In this document: positions 33,750-42,487 of the stretch, one piece after another
Layout of the letters: every line of letters starts with the position of its first letter
Numbering within the stretch: the first letter of the stretch is position 1
DNA from: Spirochaeta sp. UBA5339
GTDB taxonomy: Bacteria; Spirochaetota; Spirochaetia; DSM-2461
Assembly (NCBI GenBank): GCA_002408085.1
Contig: DHQL01000007.1
Span: forward strand, 621,671-685,670
Direction: 5' to 3'
Length of the DNA stretch: 64,000 nt
The notes under the pieces: generated by a model
Databases searched by the model: none
Told to the model about the DNA's origin: nothing
The model's input: the letters and a program-made list of their open reading frames with translations, nothing else
Position numbers and translations under genes: made by a program

Positions 33750-35039
33750 TTAACTCAGCGCCTGATCAATATCAGCCTTGATGTCCTCAATGTTTTCAAT
33801 TCCGATGGACAGACGAATAAGGTCGCCCGATATTCCAGCTGCCACAAGGTGCTCTTCGGAGAGCTGTGAGTGGGTTGTGGACGCAGGGTGGATAGCCAGG
33901 CTCTTGGCATCCCCCACATTGGCCACATGGGAGAAGAGGTTGAGGTTCTCGATGAACTTCTGTCCCGCTTCTCTTCCGGCCTTGATGCCGAAGACAACCA
34001 TTCCGCCGAATCCCTTCCTCAGGTACTTCACCGCTGTCTTATGGGCAGGGTCCGACTCCAGGCCGGGATAGCGCACCCAGGCCACCTTGGGGTGGGACTC
34101 AAGGAACTTTGCCACAGCCAGTGCGTTTTCCGAGTGACGCTCCATTCTAAGGGCCAGGGTCTCCAGTCCCTGCAGGAAGATCCAGCAGTTGTCGGGGCTG
34201 ATGGCGCCGCCCAGGTTTCTCAAGGGAACCGTCCTCATTCTCAGGATAAAGGCCAGGGGATTCAGGTCTCCAAGTTCATGACCGAAGCGCAGTCCGTGGT
34301 AGCCTCCGTCGGGCTCGTTGTAGAGTTTGAACTTGGGATTCTGCCAGTTGAATTTTGCAGCATCCACTACAATTCCGCCCAGTCCCGTGCCGTGTCCGCC
34401 GATCCACTTTGTCAGGGAGTGAACAACGATATCCGCACCGTGCTCGATGGGACGGAGGAGGTAGGGGGGGGTAAAGGTTGAATCCACAACCAGGGGAATC
34501 TCAGCTTCCTTTGCTATCCCTGAGAGCATCTCCAGATCCGCCACATCCAGTGACGGGTTTCCGATGGTCTCTGTGTAGAGAACCCTGGTCTTCTCGTTGA
34601 TCGCCGCCTTGATGGCTTCAGGATCTTTGGGGTCTACGAAATGAACCTTAATGCCGAAACCGGGAAGAAGGTCATTGAACATGGTGTGGGTTCCGCCGTA
34701 GAGATTGCTGCTGGAAACAACCTCATCTCCCGCGGCACAGATATTGATTATGGTATAGAAGATGGCATTGGTTCCGGAGGCCAGGGCCAGGGCTGCGGCT
34801 CCGCCTTCCAGTGCGGCCATTCTGTCTTCAAGAACCGCCTGAGTGGGGTTTCCCAGACGGGTGTAGATATTTCCAAGTTCCTTGAGGGCAAAGAGGTTCT
34901 GGGCATGTTCTGCCGAGTTGAAAAGGTAGGCAGTTGTCCTGTGGACTGGTACTCCTCTTGAGTTGGTTTCGTCGATTGTCTGCCCTGCATGGAGGGCAGC
35001 CGTTTCAAAAGATGGATCTTTAATTTCTGAATAGGGCAT
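33750..35039 (-). CDS. metY: O-acetylhomoserine sulfhydrylase
   Basis: 429 residues from ATG 35039 (AGGAG 9 bases upstream). A PLP enzyme of the Cys/Met metabolism family that makes homocysteine from O-acetylhomoserine and sulfide. Motifs: FETAALHAGQ at the start, YTRLGNPTQAVLEDRMAALEGG, SSSNLYGGTHTMF, DSTFTPPYLLRP, and the PLP lysine in VVHSLTKWIGGHGTGLGG. It follows cysK with a 90-base gap on the same strand, so the sulfide-assimilating enzymes are co-regulated. Confidence 0.95.
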   Translation of the reverse strand: MPYSEIKDPSFETAALHAGQTIDETNSRGVPVHRTTAYLFNSAEHAQNLFALKELGNIYTRLGNPTQAVLEDRMAALEGGAAALALASGTNAIFYTIINICAAGDEVVSSSNLYGGTHTMFNDLLPGFGIKVHFVDPKDPEAIKAAINEKTRVLYTETIGNPSLDVADLEMLSGIAKEAEIPLVVDSTFTPPYLLRPIEHGADIVVHSLTKWIGGHGTGLGGIVVDAAKFNWQNPKFKLYNEPDGGYHGLRFGHELGDLNPLAFILRMRTVPLRNLGGAISPDNCWIFLQGLETLALRMERHSENALAVAKFLESHPKVAWVRYPGLESDPAHKTAVKYLRKGFGGMVVFGIKAGREAGQKFIENLNLFSHVANVGDAKSLAIHPASTTHSQLSEEHLVAAGISGDLIRLSIGIENIEDIKADIDQALS

Positions 35040-35129
35040 AGATTTTTTCTCCTGTATTTTCACTTTATATTTTCCGGAAAGAGGCATCGGGCCTCCTGCC
35101 GGACCAGTTTCCTGAATACCTTCTGTAAA

Positions 35130-36050
35130 TCAGGCATCCTCGAAGAGCCACGTGCTCAGGTAACGTTCTCCAGTGTCACAGCCGATGGTTACAATGGTCT
35201 TTCCCTTGTTTTCGGGACGGGATGCCAGAATCTCGGCGGCCCGGACATTGGCTCCGGCGGAAATTCCAACCAGAATCCCCTCTTCCCTTGCCAGGCGGCG
35301 GGAGGTTTCACCAGCCTCCTCTGCGGTAACCTGAAGAACCTCATCGTAGATTTTCGTGTTCAGCACATCCGGAACAAATCCGGCTCCGATTCCCTGAATC
35401 TTGTGGGGACCGGGGTTCCCGCCCGACAGAACAGGGGAGCCCACAGGCTCAACGGCAACAGACTTTATCTCAGGGTTCTTCTGTTTCAGGGCCTCGCTGA
35501 CACCGGTTACGGTGCCGCCGGTTCCCACAGCTGCCACAAAAATATCCACCTTGCCGCCGGTTGCCTCCCAGATCTCCTCGGCGGTGGTAAGCCTGTGGAT
35601 CTCAGGATTGGCGGGGTTGGCAAACTGCTGAAGGATAAGGGAGTCTTTTATCTCCTTATGGAGCTCATCGGCCTTGGCCAGGGCAGCCTTCATCCCGCCG
35701 CTTCCGGGAGTAAGTACCAGTTCGGCACCGAAAATCTTCAGAAGCTTTCTCCGTTCAACACTCATGGTTTCTGGCATGGTGAGGATCAGTTTATAGCCTC
35801 TCTGGGCGCAGATATAGGCCAGGGCAATTCCCGTGTTGCCGCTTGTGGGTTCGATCAGTGTTGTACCGGGTTTCAGCTTTCCGCTCTTTTCGGCTGCTTC
35901 AATCATATTTTTTCCGATTCTGTCCTTCACACTGCCAAGGGGATTGAAAAACTCCAGTTTGAGAAGAATCTCAGCGTCACCGGCAGACTTATTCAGTCTT
36001 ACCAGAGGAGTGTTTCCAACCAGTTCTGTTATATTTTCTGCTATTTTCAA
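35130..36050 (-). CDS. cysK: Cysteine synthase A (O-acetylserine sulfhydrylase)
   Basis: 306 residues. It forms cysteine from O-acetylserine and sulfide with PLP. Motifs: ITELVGNTPLVRLN (7-20), PLP-lysine K42 in NPLGSVKDRIG, TSGNTGIALA for substrate/phosphate binding, VGTGGTVTGVSE for the cofactor phosphate, and GISAGAN. Typical CysK length. It lies 29 bases after the Rrf2 regulator and upstream of metY. Confidence 0.96.
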   Translation of the reverse strand: MKIAENITELVGNTPLVRLNKSAGDAEILLKLEFFNPLGSVKDRIGKNMIEAAEKSGKLKPGTTLIEPTSGNTGIALAYICAQRGYKLILTMPETMSVERRKLLKIFGAELVLTPGSGGMKAALAKADELHKEIKDSLILQQFANPANPEIHRLTTAEEIWEATGGKVDIFVAAVGTGGTVTGVSEALKQKNPEIKSVAVEPVGSPVLSGGNPGPHKIQGIGAGFVPDVLNTKIYDEVLQVTAEEAGETSRRLAREEGILVGISAGANVRAAEILASRPENKGKTIVTIGCDTGERYLSTWLFEDA

Positions 36051-36079
36051 AATGATACCTCCCTAATAAGGATCTATAC

Positions 36080-36514
36080 TTATATGAAATACATAGGCTC
36101 ATCGCCTTCCTGTATCTGTTTAGACAATTCCTCAAGATTTATACCCTCAAGGGTCTCTTTTATGGCCCTGCTGACCTTGTCCCAGACATTTCTCGTCAGG
36201 CAGATTCCCGACCGGCCGCAGCTCTCGTCATCTGACAGGCAGTCCACTATATCCAGTCCTCCCTCCATGACTTCAACAATCTCTTTAAGGGTTATTCCGG
36301 AGGGTTCTCTTGTCAGCAGATATCCTCCGTGGGCACCTCTTACAGAACGGATCAGTCCTGCTCCTCTCAGATTGATGACGATCTGACTCAGGTACTTTTC
36401 TGAAATTTCCTCCTTCTTGGCAATTTCATTCAGTTGTGCAGGACCCTGCCTGTAGTTCCAGGCAAGATTGATCATCAGTCTGGCTGCATACCTTGATTTT
36501 GTAGAAAGTTTCAT
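36080..36514 (-). CDS. Rrf2-family regulator with IscR-like cysteine triad
   Basis: 144 residues. N-terminal winged helix MKLSTKSRYAARLMINLA, IAKKEEISEKYLSQIVINLRGAGLIRSVRGAHGGYLL, the Rrf2 signature. Three cysteines at 92, 99 and 105 (spacing 6 and 5 residues) sit where IscR holds its 2Fe-2S cluster (C92, C98, C104); CymR-type cysteine regulators lack them. It heads the cysK-metY operon, so it most likely controls sulfur assimilation in response to Fe-S or redox state. Autoregulation is suggested by the operator-like repeat just upstream. Confidence 0.88.
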   Translation of the reverse strand: MKLSTKSRYAARLMINLAWNYRQGPAQLNEIAKKEEISEKYLSQIVINLRGAGLIRSVRGAHGGYLLTREPSGITLKEIVEVMEGGLDIVDCLSDDESCGRSGICLTRNVWDKVSRAIKETLEGINLEELSKQIQEGDEPMYFI

Positions 36515-36541
36515 GATCCCGTCCTTTTAATTACTATAATA

Positions 36542-36558
36542 ACTAGTAAAATAGTAGT
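36542..36558. promoter_or_regulatory. Candidate Rrf2 operator upstream of the cysK operon
   Basis: ACTAGTAAAATAGT (36542-36555) is an ACTA-N6-TAGT dyad in an AT-rich region 28 bases before the Rrf2 start; TAGT is repeated at 36555-36558. It vaguely resembles the ACT...AGT core of IscR-type boxes. Position fits an autoregulatory site overlapping the promoter. Confidence 0.35.
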
Positions 36559-36721
36559 GATTAAAATATGAGATTGCAAGAGGGAAAGAGAAAAAACTGT
36601 AAAAAAAAAGAGACAAATCGGTTAATTTCAGGGATTATTTTAATAGCAGTGCCGGTGAAGCTCTTTGTTGAATTACAGACCCGGCTCAACTATTCTTTTA
36701 AAAAGCAGGAGTCTTGTATTT

Positions 36722-38887
36722 ATGTCTTCAAAACTGATTTTTAAAAAAAGAGATCCAATAGAAAGCACTGTACCGAAAAATTTCTGGAAAATAATGATTA
36801 CCGATGACAGCGCTGATGTTCATGAGGCTACTGTTTTTGCCCTGAAGGGGGAGACTGTACTGGGACGGAGTCTTGAGTTTATCCATACCTACTCGGCTGA
36901 TGAGTGTCTTGAAGCTCTGAAGGAGCACAATGATACGGCGGTGCTTCTTCTGGATGCGGTCATGGAAACCCGTGATGCCGGTCTTAAGGCTGTAAAGAGC
37001 ATCCGGGAGGATCTGGGCATGAGAGATGTCCGCATTATCCTCCGTACCGGGCAGCCCGGTGATGCACCTGAGGTGGATTCAATTCATCTCTATGATATCA
37101 ATGACTATAAAACCAAGAGTGAACTGACTAGAAACAGGCTTCTGACTTCCATAATAACTGCGGTACGTTCCTATTCACAGCTTAAATATATCGAGGCAGG
37201 CTCCCGGACTCTCAAACAGATTATTGAGTCTACAAAGTCCCTCAGTCCCGGCCAGTCACTGGACGAGCTTGCAGTGGAAATTATGGAGAGGATCTCCAGT
37301 CTGTTTCATTTTCAGGGAGAGATGACCTTCTGCCGTGCTCTTATAGAGGGCGGAGAGGCCGAGATAATTGCCTGGAAGAAAGGAGGTGATTCGGGCCCTG
37401 CAGACGACAGGCACTCATACACCATTGGAGAAGAAATTCAGAAGGCCCTGGACTCAAGATGTTCCAGCTACTTTAAGCGCTCCGTCTGTATCTACTTTGA
37501 TGATTCAAAGGAGTACTCCTACACTGTCGGAATTGTTCCTGAATATCTGAATGAGGAAGAGATCCCCCTGATGGAAGTCTATGCATCGAACCTTTCCCTT
37601 ACAATGCAGAACTACCGCCTCTTTCATAGAATGGCCCGGCTGGCCTATGAAGATCCGGGGCTGAAAATTCCAAATCTCAGTGCACTGATTAAAAAAATCG
37701 AGTCCCTGGACAGCCCGTTTCAGAGCAATCTTTTTCTGCTGGATATAAACCAGTTCGGCAGCTTGAACGATATGCTGGGGCACGATTACGGTGATCAGGT
37801 TCTGGCCGCAATGGTCCGGCGCCTGAAAACGGCACTCCCTCCGGGAGCCTTTATCGCCCGTGTTTCAGGAGATGTCTTTGCCGTTATTTCCGGAGACCTC
37901 ACCAATCAGGAACTCCTGGAAATTTTCTCAAGACCCGTAGACCTGGATGAGGGGAAACAGAAACTCTCTGTCAGTATCGGCTCAGTAAGCCTGGAATCAG
38001 AGTATATAAGCGGCTCGGACTGCCTGAAGAATGCTCATATTGCCCTGAAAAGATCCAAGAGTGAGGGGATGGGCAGTTCTGTCCGTTACAACCCGGAGAT
38101 CGGTCTGGAAACCAGGGAGAGAATCCGGCTCCTTCATGAGTTGAGAAACGCCTTCCAGAGTGAGAAACTATTTCTAATGTATCAGCCCCAGGTTGATATA
38201 AAAAGCGGAAAACCCATCGGTTTTGAGGCTCTTCTCAGGTGGAAGTCTTCTGACGGGGCATTTATTCCCCCATCAACCTTTATACCCCTTGCAGAACAGG
38301 GCGGACTGATTGTTCCCATGGGCAGATGGATTATGAAGTCGGCCATGCATGCCCTGAAGGAGCTGCAGCACAGTACGGCCGGAAGTCTCCGTATGGCCAT
38401 CAATGTATCTGCCATACAGCTGAGCAGCTATGATTTTCTTGAGCATCTGAAGAGGACCCTTAAGGAGACCAGGGTGCCTCCGGAGCTGGTGGATCTGGAG
38501 ATTACAGAATCGGCGGCCATCCTGGGGGCCGAAAAGGTACTGGCCCTCTTTCATGAGATCAAGGCCCTGGGACTCTCCATCTCCATTGATGATTTTGGAA
38601 CCGGCTACTCCTCTCTCTCCTCCATTGACAGCTGGCCTGCGGACAGACTCAAGATCGACCGTTCCTTTGTCAAGGATCTGGGTGTGGAGGGGCAGGGCGG
38701 CCGGATAGTCGATCTGGTCATCCCCCTGGGACAGAAGCTGGGAATGCAGGTTCTTGCAGAGGGTATAGAGACCGAGGAGCAGGCAGGGATACTGCTGGAT
38801 CTGGGATGTCCCGAAGGTCAGGGCTATCTCTATGGAAAACCCATGACTCTGAAAGAGGCCAGAAAGTGGCTTAAAGAGAGGAGCTGA
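36722..38887 (+). CDS. Response regulator with GGDEF-like and EAL domains (c-di-GMP phosphodiesterase)
   Basis: 721 residues from ATG 36722 (AGGAG 10 bases upstream; earlier TTG is unsupported). Receiver (about 22-150) with D28/D29 and phospho-acceptor D78 in LLLDAVME; a DUF3369-like linker (about 160-320); a GGDEF-type domain (about 325-475) whose signature is SGDVF at 382-386, so diguanylate cyclase activity is probably lost; then EAL (about 490-715) with EALLRW (502-507), ITESAAI and DDFGTGYSS, all conserved, so c-di-GMP hydrolysis is likely. Operon with a binding lipoprotein and a sensor kinase. Confidence 0.9.
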   Translation: MSSKLIFKKRDPIESTVPKNFWKIMITDDSADVHEATVFALKGETVLGRSLEFIHTYSADECLEALKEHNDTAVLLLDAVMETRDAGLKAVKSIREDLGMRDVRIILRTGQPGDAPEVDSIHLYDINDYKTKSELTRNRLLTSIITAVRSYSQLKYIEAGSRTLKQIIESTKSLSPGQSLDELAVEIMERISSLFHFQGEMTFCRALIEGGEAEIIAWKKGGDSGPADDRHSYTIGEEIQKALDSRCSSYFKRSVCIYFDDSKEYSYTVGIVPEYLNEEEIPLMEVYASNLSLTMQNYRLFHRMARLAYEDPGLKIPNLSALIKKIESLDSPFQSNLFLLDINQFGSLNDMLGHDYGDQVLAAMVRRLKTALPPGAFIARVSGDVFAVISGDLTNQELLEIFSRPVDLDEGKQKLSVSIGSVSLESEYISGSDCLKNAHIALKRSKSEGMGSSVRYNPEIGLETRERIRLLHELRNAFQSEKLFLMYQPQVDIKSGKPIGFEALLRWKSSDGAFIPPSTFIPLAEQGGLIVPMGRWIMKSAMHALKELQHSTAGSLRMAINVSAIQLSSYDFLEHLKRTLKETRVPPELVDLEITESAAILGAEKVLALFHEIKALGLSISIDDFGTGYSSLSSIDSWPADRLKIDRSFVKDLGVEGQGGRIVDLVIPLGQKLGMQVLAEGIETEEQAGILLDLGCPEGQGYLYGKPMTLKEARKWLKERS

Positions 38888-38891
38888 TGCT

Positions 38892-39995
38892 TTGAAAGGG
38901 CGATTCCTTCTTTCTGTATTTTTGACGGGTCTGCTTGTCCTGTCATGCAGGAATCGGGAGCCCCTTGTCATAGCCTATATGGGAAGCATGACCGGCCCCA
39001 ACGCGGATCTGGGAGACGCCGGCAGAAACGGTGTTCTTCTGGGAGTGGACAGCATCAACTCTCTGGGGGGCATTCACGGCAGACCCCTTGAGGTTCTGAT
39101 TCTGGACAATGCCATGGATGAGAACCTGGTTCCCCCGCTGCTTCACTCCCTGTCCGGCAGGGGGGTGGAGGTCCTTATAGGACCCCAGACCTCCGTAATG
39201 ACAAGAGCAGCCCTTCCTGTGGCAGACAAGCTGGGGATATGCCTTGTTTCTCCATCAGCCACATCCAATGAATTCCTTGGCAGAGATGACAACCTGATCC
39301 GCCTCTCCTCATCCACCACTGATTTCGGAGCCCTGTACTCAGCCCTTCTGCTTGAGAAAGGCCATATGAACTGCGGACTCATATTGGACCTCAAAAACGG
39401 GGCCTATACAGAGAGCTGGCTGAAAGCCTTTGTCAGCCACTATGTTAATCGCGGCGGTAAGATATTAAACGTACAGTTTATCGACTCCAGCAGGAAGTCA
39501 GACTTCCGTGATGAGCTGAATCTCTTTCTGGAGTCAGGAGCCGGTGTTCTGGTGGTAAATGCCAGTTCCATGGATTCTGCCGCATTGATTCAGGAGCTGC
39601 GCAAGATGGGCAGTTCTGTTCCGGTCTTTGTGTCTGAATGGGCAGGAACAGATCACTTTATCAAACTCGGCGGCAGAGCCGTTGAGGGAGTTGTTGTTCT
39701 TCAACCCTTTGATCCATATGATGAATCGGAGGAGTTTGTACAGTTTTATAGAAACTTTACCGAACGCTATAATGAGGAGCCATCCTATGTGGCCATTGCC
39801 GCGTATGATGCCACCCTTGTAGTTCTTCAAGCCCTGTTCAACAGAAAAGCCGGTGAAAGCATGAAAGAGGCAATTCTCAATAACAGTCCCTACGAGGGGC
39901 TGCAGCAGGAGATCATCTTTAACAAATTCGGCGATACCAGGCGGCTGGCCCTCTTTCAGGAGGTTCGGGAAGGGCAGTTCAGGAAATTTGAATGA
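38892..39995 (+). CDS. Branched-chain amino-acid/amide-type binding lipoprotein
   Basis: 367 residues starting at TTG (GAGAGGAG 7 bases upstream). Signal with lipobox VLSC, then a type-1 periplasmic binding fold: IAYMGSMTGPNADLGDAGRNGVLLGVDSIN, GGIHGRPLEVLILDNAMD, VLIGPQTSVMTRAA, VSPSATSNEFLG and FVSEWAGTDHF. These are LivJ/AmiC features. No permease or ATPase is nearby. It lies 4 bases after an EAL protein gene and overlaps a sensor kinase by 4 bases, so it probably presents a ligand to that kinase instead of a transporter. Confidence 0.88.
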   Translation: MKGRFLLSVFLTGLLVLSCRNREPLVIAYMGSMTGPNADLGDAGRNGVLLGVDSINSLGGIHGRPLEVLILDNAMDENLVPPLLHSLSGRGVEVLIGPQTSVMTRAALPVADKLGICLVSPSATSNEFLGRDDNLIRLSSSTTDFGALYSALLLEKGHMNCGLILDLKNGAYTESWLKAFVSHYVNRGGKILNVQFIDSSRKSDFRDELNLFLESGAGVLVVNASSMDSAALIQELRKMGSSVPVFVSEWAGTDHFIKLGGRAVEGVVVLQPFDPYDESEEFVQFYRNFTERYNEEPSYVAIAAYDATLVVLQALFNRKAGESMKEAILNNSPYEGLQQEIIFNKFGDTRRLALFQEVREGQFRKFE

Positions 39996-41935
39996 TAAAG
40001 AGAGGCTCCATACACTTCAGAACCTATCTGATACTCCTTTTCTTTCTGATCTATCTCATATCCATGGTGCTTATTGCCTCGTATTTCATATTCTACAGGC
40101 TTCCCCGTCTTGAAGAGCAGAATATCAGGTCCGTCAGCGATGCATCCCGGGAGCTGGCTGTCCGGTTTGAACAGATGCTGAGTTCCATTCAGGAACAGAC
40201 AAGGCTCTTTGTTCTGAGCAGTGAGTATCTTGACCCGGGGGATATGGAAAATCTGATTGAATCAATGACGGACCCCCTGGGAATACAGTCGGTTCTGCTG
40301 GTGGATGAGGGGGGAATAGTGACTGCCGCTGCCGCCGCAGGCCGCGGATATCAGAAGAGCTCCCTTATACTGGGAAACGATCTCTTCTATAATCCCCTTT
40401 TTATGGAGGCCGTAAAAAGGGAGCGTCCTGTGTGGAGCGACAAGTATCTCTCTCCATTGGGCGGTGACACTGCCATTGCCGTAGCTGTTAGCGGAGAGGA
40501 GTATACGGCCATCGCCGAAGTCTCCTGGGAGTATATCATTTCCACTTTGAAGCTGGCCCGGGCAGAGGACTACTTAAGTGTCTGGATTCTTGACGGCCGG
40601 GGAAATGTCGTTGCCGATACCGAGGGCGTTTATGCGACCGGTGTGGACAACCTGATGAATCTGGATTTTGTCCGCAAGGCCCTTCAGGGGGATATCCTGA
40701 TTCCCGAACAGGACTTTATGAGAAAGAAGTTCAATGTTTCATCCAGTTACTCTGAGTATCTGGGTTGGGTCTTTATTACCAGAATCCCCGTGGGTAAGGA
40801 CAATCCGGATATCAACTCCCGTTTTACGGATCTTCTCTTCCTTCTTCTGGGCCAGGCTTTTCTGATTCTGTTTCTAACCCCTCTTCTGGCCAGACCCATC
40901 TCATTCAGCATGAGCAGTCTGGCGGCCTATGCCGCCAGGATCGCCGACCACAGCACCGAAGGTCCCTGGAAAAGCCATCTGGTTTGGGAGATCAACGGTC
41001 TGGCGGAAAACCTGCGGTTTATGGCCGGTGAGGTTCAGCAGAGAGAAGCCTCCCTGAGAGACTTGAATCAGGATCTTGAGGATCGTGTAAAGGAAAGGAC
41101 TGAAGAGCTGGGGCAGGCAAACAGTGATCTCAGACAGAGCCTGGATTATCTGAACAGGATGAAGGATGAACTGGTGGAGGCTGAGAAGCTTTCGGCCCTG
41201 GGTTCCCTGGTGGCGGGAATCTCCCACGAGCTGAATACACCCATGGGGAACGCCCTGATGGCGGTTTCTGCAATGATGGACAGACACAGGGAGTTTCTGA
41301 AGATTCCCGTTGAAGACCTGAACCGGCAGGATCTTGCGGATTACCTTGAGCAGGTCGGTACTGGTCTCTCCATCTCACACAGGAATCTGGAGAAATCCTC
41401 GGAACTTGTCAGCAGTTTTAAACAGGTCGCCGTGGATCAGACCAGCTCGAAACGCAGAGTTTTTTCCCTTGATCAGATGCTTACCGACCTTCTTCTTGCA
41501 CTGCAGCCCCTCTTAAAGGCATCCCCTGTCAGAATCGTCAGGGAGTTTCAGAAGGGAGTCACCCTGGACAGTTACCCCGGTATTCTGGGACAGATAATAA
41601 CCAATCTTGTCACCAACGCCCTTATTCATGGCTATGAAGAGAGCACTCCCGGAGAAATCTATCTTACCTCCTCTCTTGAAGGGGATGACAGGGCTGTTGT
41701 AACAGTCCGTGATCTGGGAAAGGGGATGAGTGAAGAGACCATGTGCAGGATCTTTGATCCTTTTTTTACAACCCGTCACGGGGAGGGCGGTTCCGGTCTG
41801 GGGCTGAGCATTGCATTCAACGGCGCCAGAAAAGTGCTCGGCGGAACAATAGAGGTGGAGTCTGCTCCCGGAGAAGGAACCCTGTTCAAGGTGATTATTC
41901 CCCTGAAGGCCCCGCTGCTTGAGGTCCGGGAGTAA
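39992..41935 (+). CDS. Membrane sensor histidine kinase
   Basis: 647 residues. Two membrane helices (about 11-33 and 285-305) flank a 250-residue extracytoplasmic domain of dCache type. A HAMP-like linker and coiled coil (DRVKERTEELGQANSDL) precede HisKA with H412 in LVAGISHELNTPMGNAL, and HATPase with NLVTNALIHG, VRDLGKGM, FDPFFTTRHGEGGSGLGLSIAFN. ATGA overlap with the binding lipoprotein gene. The likely partner is the receiver of the EAL protein at the start of the operon. Confidence 0.92.
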   Translation: MIKRGSIHFRTYLILLFFLIYLISMVLIASYFIFYRLPRLEEQNIRSVSDASRELAVRFEQMLSSIQEQTRLFVLSSEYLDPGDMENLIESMTDPLGIQSVLLVDEGGIVTAAAAAGRGYQKSSLILGNDLFYNPLFMEAVKRERPVWSDKYLSPLGGDTAIAVAVSGEEYTAIAEVSWEYIISTLKLARAEDYLSVWILDGRGNVVADTEGVYATGVDNLMNLDFVRKALQGDILIPEQDFMRKKFNVSSSYSEYLGWVFITRIPVGKDNPDINSRFTDLLFLLLGQAFLILFLTPLLARPISFSMSSLAAYAARIADHSTEGPWKSHLVWEINGLAENLRFMAGEVQQREASLRDLNQDLEDRVKERTEELGQANSDLRQSLDYLNRMKDELVEAEKLSALGSLVAGISHELNTPMGNALMAVSAMMDRHREFLKIPVEDLNRQDLADYLEQVGTGLSISHRNLEKSSELVSSFKQVAVDQTSSKRRVFSLDQMLTDLLLALQPLLKASPVRIVREFQKGVTLDSYPGILGQIITNLVTNALIHGYEESTPGEIYLTSSLEGDDRAVVTVRDLGKGMSEETMCRIFDPFFTTRHGEGGSGLGLSIAFNGARKVLGGTIEVESAPGEGTLFKVIIPLKAPLLEVRE

Positions 41936-42003
41936 GCTGTACTTTTTTAAAGACAATTTTCGGGTCTGATGATAAGGTTGTTCATCAAGCCTGGAGTGAA
42001 ACT

Positions 42004-42426
42004 ATGTTTAATGCCCCCGAATATCTGAAAAAACTGTCTGCCGGAGAGGATCCCGGGAATCCGGTTCTTGAATTTCTGGGAATGAAATTGGAGGAGTTCC
42101 GGGAGGGATATGTCCGTTTTTCCATGGAGATCCGGCCGGAGTTCAAACAGGGGATGGGATTGATGCAGGGTGGTTTAACCGTGGCCTTTGCCGATGAAGC
42201 CGCCGCTCATGGGGCAATGACCATCCTGAAGCCGGGGGAGGGTGTTACCACCCTGGACCTGAAAAACGATTTTCTTTCCATGGCCAGAGAGGGACGGCTT
42301 ACCGCCGAGGCGAAGGTCTTTAAAAAAGGCCGTCAAATTGTTATTGTTGATACTCTGGTCAGCGACAGCCGGGGAAAGAACATATCCCGCTGCAGCGCCA
42401 CATTGATGATTCTCAGGGAGGGCTGA
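42004..42426 (+). CDS. PaaI-family acyl-CoA thioesterase
   Basis: 140 residues, hotdog fold. QGMGLMQGGLTVAFADEAAAHGAM is the family motif (GG and a catalytic Asp/Glu on the helix), followed by VTTLDLKNDFLSMAREGRLTAEAKVFKKGR. It hydrolyses a CoA thioester; the substrate is unknown. It lies 69 bases after the kinase operon and may be separately transcribed. Confidence 0.88.
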   Translation: MFNAPEYLKKLSAGEDPGNPVLEFLGMKLEEFREGYVRFSMEIRPEFKQGMGLMQGGLTVAFADEAAAHGAMTILKPGEGVTTLDLKNDFLSMAREGRLTAEAKVFKKGRQIVIVDTLVSDSRGKNISRCSATLMILREG

Positions 42427-42487
42427 AACGGTCCGTGCCGTGCCCTTTTAAGGAATTGATATATTACAATTTTTATGAGGTATTAAA

